A DNA stretch of 64,000 nucleotides, from assembly GCF_014203705.1 (NCBI RefSeq), contig NZ_JACHJR010000001.1:5394001-5458000 (forward strand), written 5' to 3'. Positions 37,020 to 47,400 of this stretch are shown in pieces. Numbering within the stretch: the stretch's first letter is position 1; each line of letters starts with the position of its first letter. The position numbers and the translations under genes are program-made. The stretch comes from Kitasatospora gansuensis (GTDB taxonomy: Bacteria; Actinomycetota; Actinomycetes; Streptomycetales; Streptomycetaceae). The notes under the pieces are model-generated. The model was not told the origin of the DNA. It did not search any database and saw only the letters and a list, made by a program, of their open reading frames with translations.

Positions 37020-39230
37020 TTGAGCAACATCCCGGAGACCGGCCGCACCCAGCGGGTGACGATCCGTCTGATCGTCCTGCAGGTCCTGGTGCTGTCGCTG
37101 CTCGCCACCCTGGGCGGACGGCTCTGGTACCTGCAGATCCGCACCGGCCACGAGTACGTGGAGAAGGCGGCGGGCAACCACGTCCGCGAGGTGGTCGAGC
37201 CGACCGTGCGCGGCGAGATCCTGGACGCCTCGGGCCGGATCCTGGCCGGGAACGAGGCCAAGCTGGTGGTCTCGGTCAGCCGCACCTCGCTGCTCCAGCA
37301 GAAGGACCGCGGCAAGGCCGTGCTGGCCCGGCTCGCCGACGTGCTCGGGATGCCCGCCAAGGACGTCCAGGACAAGGTCAGGCTCTGTGACGCCAAGACC
37401 GCGCAGCCCTGCTGGAACGGCTCGCCCTACCAGCCGATCCCGGTGACCAAGGCGGCCACCACCCAGCAGGCGATGCAGATAATGGAACGTCACGAGGACT
37501 TCCCCGGCGTGACCGCCCAGCCCACCTCGCTGCGCCGCTACACCGGCGTCGAGGGCGCCAACCTCGCCCAGGTGCTCGGCTACCTCTCGCCGGTCACCGA
37601 CGAGGAGGTCACCAAGTCCAAGGACAAGGAGGGCCGGGAGCGCCGGTTGCCGGTCGACCAGATCGGCCGGGCCGGCCTGGAGTCGGTGTACGACAACGAC
37701 CTGCGCGGCACCACCGGCATCGACCGGCTCGAGGTGGACAACCTCGGCCGGGTGATCGGCAGCGCGGGCAAGACCCCGGCGGTGCCCGGCAACAACCTGG
37801 TCACCAGCATCGACGCCCGGGTCCAGAAGGCCGTCGAGGACAACCTCGCGCAGGCCATGGTGGACGCCCGCAAGGCGTGGGACAAGGACACCAAGCGCAA
37901 CTACGAGGCCGACTCCGGCGCGGCCGTGGTGCTGGACGTGCACACCGGCCGGATCGTCGCGATGGCCAGCGCCCCGACCTACGACCCCAACCTCTGGGTC
38001 GGCGGCATCGCGGGCAAGGACTACACGAACCTGACCAGCAAGGAGTCCAACTACCCGCTGCTGAACCGGGCCATACAGGGTCAGTCCGCCCCCGGCTCCA
38101 CCTTCAAGGTGGTCTCCGCCGCCGCCGCCGCGCAGGCCGGCTACTCGCTGAACAGCAACTACGACTGCCCGAGCAGCATGACCATCGGCGGCCGCGAGTT
38201 CAAGAACTTCGAGAGCAAGGGCTACGGCCCGATCAGCCTGGCCCGCGCCCTGGAGGTGTCCTGCGACACCGTCTTCTACGGCCTCGCCTACGACCAGTGG
38301 ATGGCCGACGGCGGCATCAAGCCGAAGAAGGACGCGGCGGACTGGTTCTTCAAGACCGCCAAGCAGTTCGGCCTCGGCGCCAAGACCGGCATCGACCTGC
38401 CCAGCGAGGCCCCGGGCCGGATCCCGGACCGCCAGTGGAAGCAGGAGTACTACGACGCCAACAAGGACGCCTGGTGCAAGCAGGCCCAGTCCGGCGGCAA
38501 CGACTACGGCACCCTGGTGGCCAAGGAGAACTGCGCCGACGGCAACCAGATGCGCGCCGGTGACATGGTCAACTACGCCATCGGCCAGGGCGACACCCTG
38601 GTGACGCCGCTCCAGATGGCCAAGATCTACGGCGCGCTGGCCAACGGCGGCACGCTCTACCGCCCGACCATCGGCAAGGCCGTGGTCAGCCCGGACGGCA
38701 CGGTGATCCGGGAGATCGCCCCGCAGGTGGACGGCAAGCTGCCGACCGACCAGCGCACCCTGCAGTACATCGACCAGGCCACCAAGGGCGTCATCGAGCA
38801 GGGCTCCGCCGCGTGGAAGTTCACCGGCGCGGGCTGGCCGCAGGGCAAGATCGAGCTGCACGCCAAGACCGGCACCGCCGAGGTCTTCGGCAAGCAGACC
38901 ACCTCGTACCTGACCACCTACAGCCGCGACTACGCGGTGGTCATGACGATGAGTCAGGCCGGTACCGGCTCCGGTGCCTCGGGTGACGCCGTCCGGCGGA
39001 TCTACCAGGCGCTGTACGGCGTGGACGACAAGGGCAACATCGACACCGGCAAGGCCCTGCTCAGCAAGCCGCAGGCCGAGCTGCCGAAGTTCAACCCGGA
39101 CGGCACGGCCGTCCACCCGGTGGCGCTCTTCCTCGACCCGCAGCCGCCCACCGCCCCCGCCGCGCCGGGCACGCTCACCCTGGCCGCGCTCGAACCCACC
39201 ACCCGCACCGCCGGAAGGGGCCGGGCATGA
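37020..39230 (+). CDS. mrdA: Penicillin-binding protein 2, elongasome transpeptidase
   Basis: This 736-residue class B PBP cross-links peptidoglycan. It has one N-terminal membrane helix (about 15-35), the dimerisation/pedestal domain, and the transpeptidase with active serine in STFKVV (about residue 360), the SCD variant of SxN and KTGTAE. Several extra cysteines (CDAKTAQPC, C near 470-500) could form disulfides outside the cell. The start is TTG at 37020, 9 nt after GGAG that overlaps the mreD stop codon. Its stop overlaps the rodA start (ATGA). It is also called pbp2 or pbpA. Confidence 0.95.
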   Translation: MSNIPETGRTQRVTIRLIVLQVLVLSLLATLGGRLWYLQIRTGHEYVEKAAGNHVREVVEPTVRGEILDASGRILAGNEAKLVVSVSRTSLLQQKDRGKAVLARLADVLGMPAKDVQDKVRLCDAKTAQPCWNGSPYQPIPVTKAATTQQAMQIMERHEDFPGVTAQPTSLRRYTGVEGANLAQVLGYLSPVTDEEVTKSKDKEGRERRLPVDQIGRAGLESVYDNDLRGTTGIDRLEVDNLGRVIGSAGKTPAVPGNNLVTSIDARVQKAVEDNLAQAMVDARKAWDKDTKRNYEADSGAAVVLDVHTGRIVAMASAPTYDPNLWVGGIAGKDYTNLTSKESNYPLLNRAIQGQSAPGSTFKVVSAAAAAQAGYSLNSNYDCPSSMTIGGREFKNFESKGYGPISLARALEVSCDTVFYGLAYDQWMADGGIKPKKDAADWFFKTAKQFGLGAKTGIDLPSEAPGRIPDRQWKQEYYDANKDAWCKQAQSGGNDYGTLVAKENCADGNQMRAGDMVNYAIGQGDTLVTPLQMAKIYGALANGGTLYRPTIGKAVVSPDGTVIREIAPQVDGKLPTDQRTLQYIDQATKGVIEQGSAAWKFTGAGWPQGKIELHAKTGTAEVFGKQTTSYLTTYSRDYAVVMTMSQAGTGSGASGDAVRRIYQALYGVDDKGNIDTGKALLSKPQAELPKFNPDGTAVHPVALFLDPQPPTAPAAPGTLTLAALEPTTRTAGRGRA

Positions 39231-40420
39231 CCTCCTCGTACAGCCAGTACCGGCTGGCGCCGCAGCGCGGCACGGTCGGCCGGGCGCTGGCCAAGGGCTC
39301 CCCGCTCCGCCGGCTGGACTGGATCATGGTGCTGTCCGCCCTCGGCCTCTCGCTCGGCAGCTCGCTGCTGGTCTGGTCGGCCACCCGGGGGCGCGACTCG
39401 CTGACCCACGGCGACCCGCAGTACTTCCTGCTCCGGCACCTCACCAATCTGGCGATCGGTCTGGTGCTGTGCGGGATCGTGGTCCTGATAGGGAGTCGGC
39501 GCCTGCGCACCGCCGTGCCGGTGGTGTACGTGCTGACGCTGCTGATGCTGCTCGCGGTGCTCACCCCGCTGGGCTCGACCATCAACGGAGCCAAGGCCTG
39601 GATCCAGTTCGGCGGCGGATTCTCGATCCAGCCCGCCGAGTTCGCCAAGTTCGCGATCATCCTGGCGATGGCCGTGGTGCTGTCCGCCCGGGTGGACGCG
39701 GGGGAGCGGGAGTACCCGCCGAACCGCAGCGTGCTCCAGGCGCTCGGGCTGGCCGCGCTCCCGATGGCCGTGATCATGCTGATGCCCGACCTCGGCTCGG
39801 TGATGGTGATGGGCGTCATCATCCTCGGCATCCTGCTCGCCTCCGGCGCGGCCGACCGCTGGGTCTTCGGCCTGATCGGCGCCGGCGCGCTCGGCGCGGG
39901 CGCGATCTGGCAGCTCGGCGTGCTGAGCAAGTACCAGATCGACCGGTTCGCCGCCTTCGCCAACCCCGCGCTCGACCCGGCCGGGGTGGGCTACAACACC
40001 GCCCAGGCCCGGATCGCCATCGGCTCCGGCGGCCTGACCGGCATGGGCCTGTTCAAGGGCACCCAGACCACCGGCCAGTTCGTCCCCGAGCAGCAGACCG
40101 ACTTCGTCTTCACGGTGGCCGGCGAGGAGCTCGGCTTCGTCGGCGCGCTCGGCCTGATCCTGCTGCTCGGCCTGCTGCTCTGGCGGGCCTGCAAGATCGC
40201 CCGGCAGGCCACCGACCTGTTCGGCACCATCGTGGCGGCCGGAGTGATCAGCTGGTTCGCCTTCCAGGCCTTCGAGAACATCGGGATGAACCTCGGCATC
40301 ATGCCGGTCGCGGGCATCCCGCTGCCGTTCGTCTCCTACGGCGGTTCCTCGATGTTCGCGGTCTGGATCGGCGTCGGCCTGCTCCAGTGCGTCCGCACCC
40401 AGCGGCCGATAGGGATTTGA
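39227..40420 (+). CDS. rodA: RodA/FtsW-family peptidoglycan glycosyltransferase
   Basis: This 397-residue SEDS glycosyltransferase has ten predicted membrane spans. It carries the family residues in GAKAWIQFG (about 119-127), QPAEFAKFA, a large external loop rich in conserved residues (GIGSGG-like AIGSGGLTGMG), QTDFVF and the terminal PFVSYGGSSM. It polymerises lipid II glycan strands as partner of the PBP2 encoded just upstream, with which it shares a 4-bp overlap. In S. coelicolor this position is occupied by sfr (from memory). Confidence 0.95.
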   Translation: MTSSYSQYRLAPQRGTVGRALAKGSPLRRLDWIMVLSALGLSLGSSLLVWSATRGRDSLTHGDPQYFLLRHLTNLAIGLVLCGIVVLIGSRRLRTAVPVVYVLTLLMLLAVLTPLGSTINGAKAWIQFGGGFSIQPAEFAKFAIILAMAVVLSARVDAGEREYPPNRSVLQALGLAALPMAVIMLMPDLGSVMVMGVIILGILLASGAADRWVFGLIGAGALGAGAIWQLGVLSKYQIDRFAAFANPALDPAGVGYNTAQARIAIGSGGLTGMGLFKGTQTTGQFVPEQQTDFVFTVAGEELGFVGALGLILLLGLLLWRACKIARQATDLFGTIVAAGVISWFAFQAFENIGMNLGIMPVAGIPLPFVSYGGSSMFAVWIGVGLLQCVRTQRPIGI

Positions 40421-40480
40421 CCGTAGCTGGTTCGGCTACCCTTGAGGGTCACCTTGTCCCCGCCGAAAAGGGCTCACCGC

Positions 40481-42409
40481 ATGCCAGTCGAATCGGTCTT
40501 CCCACGCCTGGAGGCCCTCCTCCCGCACGTCCAGAAGCCGATCCAGTACGTCGGCGGCGAGCTCAACTCGACCGTCAAGGACTGGGACAGCGCCGACGTC
40601 CGGTGGGCCCTGATGTACCCCGACGCCTACGAGGTCGGGCTGCCCAACCAGGGCGTCATGATCCTGTACGAGGTGCTGAACGAGCGCGAGGGCGTGCTCG
40701 CCGAGCGCACCTACAGCGTCTGGCCGGACCTGGAAGCGCTGATGCGCGAGCACGGCGTCCCGCAGTTCACCGTCGACGCGCACCGGCCGGTCAAGGCCTT
40801 CGACGTGTTCGGGCTCTCCTTCTCCACCGAGCTCGGCTACACCAACATGCTGACCGCGCTCGACCTGGCCGGCATCCCGCTGAACGCCGCCGACCGGGGT
40901 CTGGACGACCCGATCGTGCTGGCCGGCGGCCACGCCGCGTTCAACCCCGAGCCGATCGCCGAGTTCATCGACTGCGCGATCATCGGTGACGGCGAGCAGG
41001 CCGTGCTCGACATGACCGAGATCATCCGGGCCTGGAAGGCCGAGGGCCGCCCCGGCGGCCGCGACGAGGTGCTGCTCCGGCTGGCTCGTACGGGTGGGGT
41101 CTACGTCCCGCGCTTCTACGACGTGGACTACCTGGAGGACGGCCGGATCGCCCGCGTGGTGGCCAACCGCGAGGGCGTGCCGTGGCGGGTCTCCAAGCAC
41201 ACCGTGATGGACCTGGACGAGTGGCCCTACCCCAAGCAGCCGCTGGTCCCGCTCGCCGAGACCGTGCACGAGCGGATGTCCGTGGAGATCTTCCGCGGCT
41301 GCACCCGCGGCTGCCGTTTCTGTCAGGCCGGCATGATCACGCGCCCCGTGCGGGAGCGAAGCATCACCGGCATCGGCGAGATGGTCGAGCGCGGCCTGAA
41401 GGCCACCGGCTTCGAGGAGGTCGGCCTGCTCTCGCTGTCCTCCGCCGACCACACCGAGATCGGTGACATCGCCAAGGGCCTGGCCGACCGCTACACCGAG
41501 GACAAGATCGGCCTCTCGCTGCCGTCCACCCGGGTCGACGCCTTCAACATCGACCTGGCCAACGAGCTGACCCGCAACGGCCGCCGGTCCGGTCTCACCT
41601 TCGCCCCCGAGGGCGGCTCGGAGCGGATCCGCAAGGTGATCAACAAGATGGTGTCGGAGGAGGACCTGATCCGCACCGTCGCCGCCGCCTACGGCAACGG
41701 CTGGCGCCAGGTCAAGCTGTACTTCATGGTCGGCCTCCCCACCGAGACCGACGAGGACGTCCTGCAGATCGCCACGATGGCCAAGAACGTGATCCAGAAG
41801 GGTCGCGAGGTCACCGGCCAGAACGACATCCGCTGCACCGTCTCGATCGGCGGCTTCGTCCCCAAGCCGCACACCCCGTTCCAGTGGGCGCCGCAGCTCT
41901 CCGCCGAGGACACCGACGCCCGGCTCGGCAAGCTCCGCGACGCGATCCGGAACGACCGCAAGTACGGCAAGAACATCGGCTTCCGCTACCACGACGGCAA
42001 GCCCGGCATCATCGAGGGCCTGCTCTCCCGCGGCGACCGCCGGGTCGGCGCGATCATCCGCGCGGTCTACGAGGACGGCGGCCGCTTCGACGGCTGGCGC
42101 GAGCACTTCTCCTACGACCGCTGGATCGCCGCCGCCGAGAAGGGCCTGACCGGCACCGGCGTCGACGTCGCCTGGTACACCACCCGCGAGCGCAGCTACG
42201 AGGAGGTGCTGCCCTGGGACCACCTGGACAGCGGCCTCGACAAGGACTGGCTCTGGGAGGACTGGCAGGACGCCCTCGAGGAGGTCGAGGTCGAGGACTG
42301 CCGCTGGACCCCGTGCTTCGACTGCGGCGTGTGCCCCCAGATGGACACCTCCATCCAGATCGGCCCGACCGGCGTGAAGCTGCTGCCGCTCACGGTCGTC
42401 AACTCATAG
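40481..42409 (+). CDS. TIGR03960-family radical SAM protein with B12-binding-like N-terminus
   Basis: This 642-residue protein has an N-terminal domain of the cobalamin-binding type (about 1-200) and a radical SAM core whose Fe-S cysteines are in FRGCTRGCRFCQAG (CxxxCxxC, near residue 277). A C-terminal domain ends in PCFDCGVCPQ, which could hold another cluster. The family is found next to a DUF2344 protein and RNase E in actinobacteria and other phyla; its reaction is unknown, with a role in RNA or ribosome modification often suspected. ATG chosen by GAAAAGGG 9-10 nt upstream. TACCCT near 40437 is a possible -10. Confidence 0.92.
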   Translation: MPVESVFPRLEALLPHVQKPIQYVGGELNSTVKDWDSADVRWALMYPDAYEVGLPNQGVMILYEVLNEREGVLAERTYSVWPDLEALMREHGVPQFTVDAHRPVKAFDVFGLSFSTELGYTNMLTALDLAGIPLNAADRGLDDPIVLAGGHAAFNPEPIAEFIDCAIIGDGEQAVLDMTEIIRAWKAEGRPGGRDEVLLRLARTGGVYVPRFYDVDYLEDGRIARVVANREGVPWRVSKHTVMDLDEWPYPKQPLVPLAETVHERMSVEIFRGCTRGCRFCQAGMITRPVRERSITGIGEMVERGLKATGFEEVGLLSLSSADHTEIGDIAKGLADRYTEDKIGLSLPSTRVDAFNIDLANELTRNGRRSGLTFAPEGGSERIRKVINKMVSEEDLIRTVAAAYGNGWRQVKLYFMVGLPTETDEDVLQIATMAKNVIQKGREVTGQNDIRCTVSIGGFVPKPHTPFQWAPQLSAEDTDARLGKLRDAIRNDRKYGKNIGFRYHDGKPGIIEGLLSRGDRRVGAIIRAVYEDGGRFDGWREHFSYDRWIAAAEKGLTGTGVDVAWYTTRERSYEEVLPWDHLDSGLDKDWLWEDWQDALEEVEVEDCRWTPCFDCGVCPQMDTSIQIGPTGVKLLPLTVVNS

Positions 42410-42490
42410 TACCGATCCACAACCTGACGGCCCCTCCCGTGCGTACTGCACGGCAGGGGCCGTCAGGCCATGTCGAGGGGGGAAACACCG

Positions 42491-43084
42491 ATGGACCAGC
42501 AGGACGGACCGGGCGGCTGCCTGACCGGGGTGGCGAGGGTGATCGCGCTGGTGGTCGTGGTGCCGCTGCGGTTCCTCTGGGAGCTGTTGGCGCTGGTGCT
42601 GCGCGGGGTCGGCACCGTCCTCTACTGGGTGCTCCTCTGGCCGCTCGCCCAGCTCTGGCGGTACGTGGCCGAGCCGCTGCTGCGCTATCTGCTGGTGATC
42701 CCGCTGAGCTGGCTCTGGCAGCAGGTTCTGGCGCCGTCCGGCCGCTGGCTCTGGTCGTGGGCGCTGGCGCCCGTGGGCCGGGCCGCGGTGGTGGTGTTGG
42801 AGTGGGTGCTCACCTACCTGGTGATGCTGCCGCTGAAGTTCCTCTGGGAGTACCTGCTGTGGCCGGTGCTGCACTATCTGGTGCTGATTCCGCTGCGCTG
42901 GCTGTGGCGCTGGGTGCTGGCACCGGTGTTCCGGGTGCTCGGCTGGGCCTGGGGGATCGCGGGCCGGGTCGGGCGGTTCCTGGTGGTCCGACCGTGCCGT
43001 TGGGTGCGCCGGGAGGTCTGGTGGCCGGTCAAGGCGGAGGTCGCCCGAGTGCTGCGGGAGGTCCGGCGGGCGCTGCTGGGCTGA
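42491..43084 (+). CDS. Trp/Leu-rich membrane protein with internal duplication
   Basis: This 197-residue protein is made almost wholly of hydrophobic segments with many tryptophans (over 20) and regularly spaced arginines. A unit of roughly PLxFLWE..YLxxIPLxWLWxxVLAP is present twice: about residues 25-85 and 115-150. The C-terminus is basic. ATG at 42491 is preferred with GAGGGGGG upstream; ATG/GTG at 42470 has no ribosome site. It sits between the TIGR03960 and TIGR03936 genes, on the same strand. Function unknown. Confidence 0.75.
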   Translation: MDQQDGPGGCLTGVARVIALVVVVPLRFLWELLALVLRGVGTVLYWVLLWPLAQLWRYVAEPLLRYLLVIPLSWLWQQVLAPSGRWLWSWALAPVGRAAVVVLEWVLTYLVMLPLKFLWEYLLWPVLHYLVLIPLRWLWRWVLAPVFRVLGWAWGIAGRVGRFLVVRPCRWVRREVWWPVKAEVARVLREVRRALLG

Positions 43085-43215
43085 GCAGGCCGTACCCTTG
43101 AGCCTGACAGAGTCCGGCCGGAGCCCGTTGGTGCAGTGGCCGGACCGGCCTACTGACTAAGGACTGAGCGACCCTGGCACGCCGCACGCCTGACGGTCCG
43201 CCGCCCGCGCCGACG

Positions 43216-43980
43216 GTGCAGCGCATCCGTCTCCGGTACACCAAGCGCGGCCGTCTGCGCTTCACCAGCCACCGTGACTTCCAGCGGGCGTTCGAGCGCG
43301 CGCTCCGCCGCTCGGCCGTCCCGATGGCGTACTCGGCGGGATTCACCCCGCACCCGAAGGTCTCGTACGCCAACGCCGCCCCGACCGGGGTGGCCAGCGA
43401 GGCCGAGTACCTGGAGATCGGCCTGGCCGAGATCCGCGACCCGGAGGCGCTGCGCGCGCAGCTCGACGAGTCGCTGCCGGACGGTCTGGACATCACCGAC
43501 GCCGTCGAGGTCCGCACCCCGAACTTCGTGGAGCGGCTGGAGGCCTCCGAGTGGCAGGTCCGACTGGACCGGGTCACGCCCGAGGAGGCGGGCCGCGCGA
43601 TCGCCGCTTTCCTGGCCGCCGAACGGGTCGAGGTCGAACGCCTCACCAAGAACGGCGTCCGGGTCTTCGACGCGCGCGGTCCTGTCGCGGCACTCGAACT
43701 GCTTTCGCCGCAGGTCGGCGATGGTAACGAGACCGGCACGGACGGTACCGCCGATGTTCGTACCACCAATCCCTGTGCGATACTGCGGCTGGTAGTACGA
43801 CACGCCACACCCGCCGTACGACCCGACGACGTTTTGTCCGGTCTCCGTGCGACGGCCGACCTGGCGCCGCCGGTCCCCGCTGAGGTGACCAGGCTGGCGC
43901 AGGGGCCGCTCGACGAGGAGACCGGCACGGTGACCGACCCGCTGGCGCTCGACCGCGCCGCGGCCCCGGCCGGCCTGTAG
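43216..43980 (+). CDS. TIGR03936-family protein (DUF2344)
   Basis: This protein of at least 254 residues has the DUF2344 start QRIRLRYTKRGRLRFTSHRD, then FERALRRS and GFTPHPKVSYANA. It always accompanies the TIGR03960 radical SAM gene, sometimes fused to it, so the two are thought to act together; the reaction is unknown. The GTG at 43216 has no ribosome site. An in-frame CTG at 43174 has AAGGA (43159-43163) 10 nt upstream and would add 14 residues (LARRTPDGPPPAPT), so the true start may be CTG. The C-terminal third is lower in conservation. Confidence 0.88.
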   Translation: MQRIRLRYTKRGRLRFTSHRDFQRAFERALRRSAVPMAYSAGFTPHPKVSYANAAPTGVASEAEYLEIGLAEIRDPEALRAQLDESLPDGLDITDAVEVRTPNFVERLEASEWQVRLDRVTPEEAGRAIAAFLAAERVEVERLTKNGVRVFDARGPVAALELLSPQVGDGNETGTDGTADVRTTNPCAILRLVVRHATPAVRPDDVLSGLRATADLAPPVPAEVTRLAQGPLDEETGTVTDPLALDRAAAPAGL

Positions 43981-44400
43981 GCCGCCGGGCCGCGCGCACC
44001 TGCGTCCGCCTAGCGGGAGGAGGGCCGGCCTGGGTTTCCAGGCCGTGTCCCCTCCGGGCCGCCGCGGCTCCCCAGGGGAGCGAGCGCCGTCGAACGCAGG
44101 CCAGCCCCTTGTGGCCCGCCGCCCCGGATGGGCGGTGGGCCCGAGGACCCCTCCGGCAGCCATCCGGGACGGGGGACGGCACCGGCCCGGAAAAACTTGA
44201 AGACTGGTCAGAACCAGAAGACTTTCGACACCCCGCACTGTGCGGGGCGCCGAGCGAGACTACGAGCCCCTGTGCGGCATCGGCGTCCCGCACGGCGACG
44301 CCGTGGAGGTCGGCCCGCGAAGCTCGCGACCGACCGGAACCAGCGGCGTCGCGCCGTGCCCGGATGCGGAGCCCGGGGGCCTGACGGGAGATCCACCCGC
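43981..44400 (+). promoter_or_regulatory. 420-bp structured leader of rne
   Basis: No gene is seen. Hairpins include GGCCTGG-GTTT-CCAGGCC (44027-44044), GCTCCCC-A-GGGGAGC (44067-44081), CTGGT-CAGA-ACCAG (44204-44217) and CCCCGCA-CTG-TGCGGGG (44231-44247), with further weaker ones to 44340. A purine-rich, lower-GC stretch at 44190-44230 stands out. It probably includes the rne promoter and a long folded 5' UTR. I checked for RNase P RNA and tmRNA hallmarks and did not find them. Confidence 0.5.
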
Positions 44401-47400
44401 ATGCTCGAGAACGAGAACAACGAACCGCAGCAGCCCGCGGCCGACGACAGCGCGGCCCCGCCGCGTCGCCGCCGCCGCGCGGTGTCCCGCCCGGCGGGTA
44501 CCCCGCAGGGCGCCGCCACCGAGACCGCCGAGACGGTCCTGCCGGCCGAGCCGCACGAGGCCCCGGCCGTTGCGGCCGCCGCCGAGGAGCCCGCGCCGGA
44601 GAAGCCCGTCCGGGCCCGCCGCACCCCCCGCAAGCGCGTCGAGTCCCCGGCCGGTGCGCCGGAGGCCGTCGCCGAGGCACCCGCGCCGGTCGAGGCCGCT
44701 GCCGAGGAGCCCGCGCCGGAGAAGCCCGTCCGGGCCCGCCGCACCCCCCGCAAGCGGGCCGAGGCCGCGCCGGTCGCCGTCGAGGAGGCCCCCGTGGTCG
44801 AGGTCGCGGCCGAGGAGCCCGCCCCGGTCGAGGACGCCGCCCCGCCGCGCCGTGCCCGCCGCCGCCGGGTGGTCGAGGCCACCCCGGTCGTGGTCGAGGA
44901 GCCGGTCGTCGAGGAGGAGCCCGAGGCTCCCGTCGAGGAGCCGGTGGCCGAGGCCCCGGTCGCCGAGCCCGCCCCGGTGGTCGAGGACGCCGCCCCGCCG
45001 CGGGCCCGCCGCCGTGCGGTCCGCCCGTCCACCGCGATCTTCCAGGCCCCGGTCTTCCAGGAGCCCGCGCCCTACGTCGCCCCCGCCGCACCGGCCGCCG
45101 CCGTGACCGCCGCGCCGGCCGCCGCCGCCCCGGTGGCCGCGCCCGCCGCCGCCAAGGCCGCCGCGCCGGTCGCCGCTCCGGCCGCGCCGCAGGAGGAGGA
45201 CGAGTTCGAGTACAGCGGGGTCGGCCGTCGCCGCCGCACCAGCCGCCAGGTCCGGGTGCAGACCCCCTCGCGCCAGTCCCGCGGTGGCCGTCAGGAGGCC
45301 CGCCAGGAGGCTCGTCCGGAGCCCCGGGTGGAGCAGCCGGAGCCGGTCCGCGAGGTGCCCAAGGTCGAGGCGCCCAAGGCCGAGGCCCCGGCCGCGGTCG
45401 AGGAGGCGCCCGTCGAGGTGACCGCCGGTCCGGAGACCGAGGGCGAGTGGGAGGACGACCGTCCGTCCCGCCGTCGCCGCCGTGGTGGCCGTCGCCGCCG
45501 CCGTGGTGAGGCCGAGGAGTTCGAGGCCGAGCAGGGCACCGAGCCGACCGCGGCCGCCGTCGAGGAGCCCGAGGAGGACGTCGAGGAGGAGGACGAGGAC
45601 GACCTGGCCGGTGGCCTGGCCTCGTCCCGTCGTCGCCGTCGCCGTCGTCGCCGCAGCGGTGACAGCGCTGGTGGTGTCGAGGTGGTCGCCGAGACCAACG
45701 AGGACGGCGTCCGAACCGTCGTCAAGGTCCGGGAGCCGCGCCGCCGTTCGACCGAGCCGGCCTTCGACCCGGACGAGGTGCAGTCCATCAAGGGCTCGAC
45801 CCGCCTGGAGGCCAAGAAGCAGCGCCGTCGCGAGGGCCGCGAGCTGGGCCGCCGCCGGGTGCCGATCATCACCGAGGCCGAGTTCCTGGCCCGCCGGGAG
45901 TCGGTCGAGCGGGTCATGGTGGTCCGTCAGAACGGCCTGCGCACCCAGATCGGTGTCCTCGAGGACAACGTGCTGGTCGAGCACTACGTGAACAAGGAGC
46001 AGGCCACCTCGTACGTCGGCAACGTCTACCTGGGCAAGGTCCAGAACGTGCTGCCGTCGATGGAGGCCGCCTTCGTCGACATCGGCAAGGGCCGCAACGC
46101 GGTGCTGTACGCCGGTGAGGTCAACTTCGGCGCGCTGGGCGGCCACGGCGGCCCGCGCCGGATCGAGTCGGTGCTGAAGTCCGGCCAGTCCGTGCTGGTC
46201 CAGGTCTCCAAGGACCCGATCGGCCACAAGGGCGCCCGCCTGACCAGCCAGATCTCGCTGCCCGGCCGCTACCTGGTCTACGTGCCCGAGGGCTCGATGA
46301 CCGGCATCAGCCGCAAGCTCCCGGAGAACGAGCGGGCGCGTCTCAAGCAGATCCTCAAGAAGATCGTCCCGGACGACGCGGGCGTGATCGTGCGCACCGC
46401 CGCCGAGGGCGCCAGCGAGGACGAGCTGACCCGCGACGTGCAGCGCCTGCAGGCGCAGTGGGAGGAGATCCAGAAGAAGGCCGCCACCGGCAACGCCCCG
46501 GCGCTGCTGTACGGCGAGCCGGACATGACCGTCCGGGTCGTCCGCGACATCTTCAACGAGGACTTCACCAAGGTCATCGTCTCCGGCTCGGAGGCCTGGA
46601 ACACCATCCACGAGTACGTCACCAACGTGGCGCCGGACCTGACCGAGCGTCTGCAGCGGTGGACCTCGGACGTGGACGTGTTCGCGACCTACCGGATCGA
46701 CGAGCAGCTGATGAAGGCGCTGGACCGCAAGGTCTGGCTGCCGAGCGGCGGTTCGCTGGTGATCGACCGGACCGAGGCGATGGTCGTGGTCGACGTCAAC
46801 ACCGGCAAGTTCGTCGGCCAGGGCGGCAACCTCGAGGAGACCGTCACCCGGAACAACATCGAGGCGGCCGAGGAGATCGTCCGTCAGCTGAGGCTCCGTG
46901 ACCTCGGCGGCATCATCGTGATCGACTTCATCGACATGGTGCTGGAGTCCAACCGGGACCTGGTGCTGCGCCGACTGCTGGAGTGCCTGGGCCGGGACCG
47001 GACCAAGCACCAGGTGGCCGAGGTCACCTCGCTCGGCCTGGTGCAGATGACCCGCAAGCGGGTCGGCCAGGGCCTGCTGGAGTCCTTCTCCGAGTCCTGC
47101 GTGCACTGCAACGGCCGCGGCGTGATCGTCCACATGGAGCAGCCCACCTCGGTGGGCGGCGGCGGTGGCCCGGTCGGCACCGCGGGCGAGCTCGCGGCCG
47201 GTGGCTCCAAGCGTCGTCGCCGGGGCAAGGGCGGCACCGCGCTGGAGGAGTCGCACGCGGTCGCCGAGACCACCGAGGACGAGCACGACCACGAGGAGTT
47301 CGAGGTCATCCCGAACGGCGGCGAGCAGCTGGAGATCGCCGTTCCGGAGACCGTCGAGGTGGCCGAGGCCGTCGAGACCGTGGTCGAGGCGCCGGTCGCC

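Noticed and set aside
43981..44400. RNase P RNA or tmRNA gene ahead of rne
   Set aside because: The GAGGAAAGTCCGGGC-like and ACAGAAA blocks of RNase P RNA and the tRNA-Ala-like ends of tmRNA are absent.
44581..44756. CRISPR-like repeats
   Set aside because: There are only two copies, both in frame within rne coding sequence, with no spacer array or cas genes.
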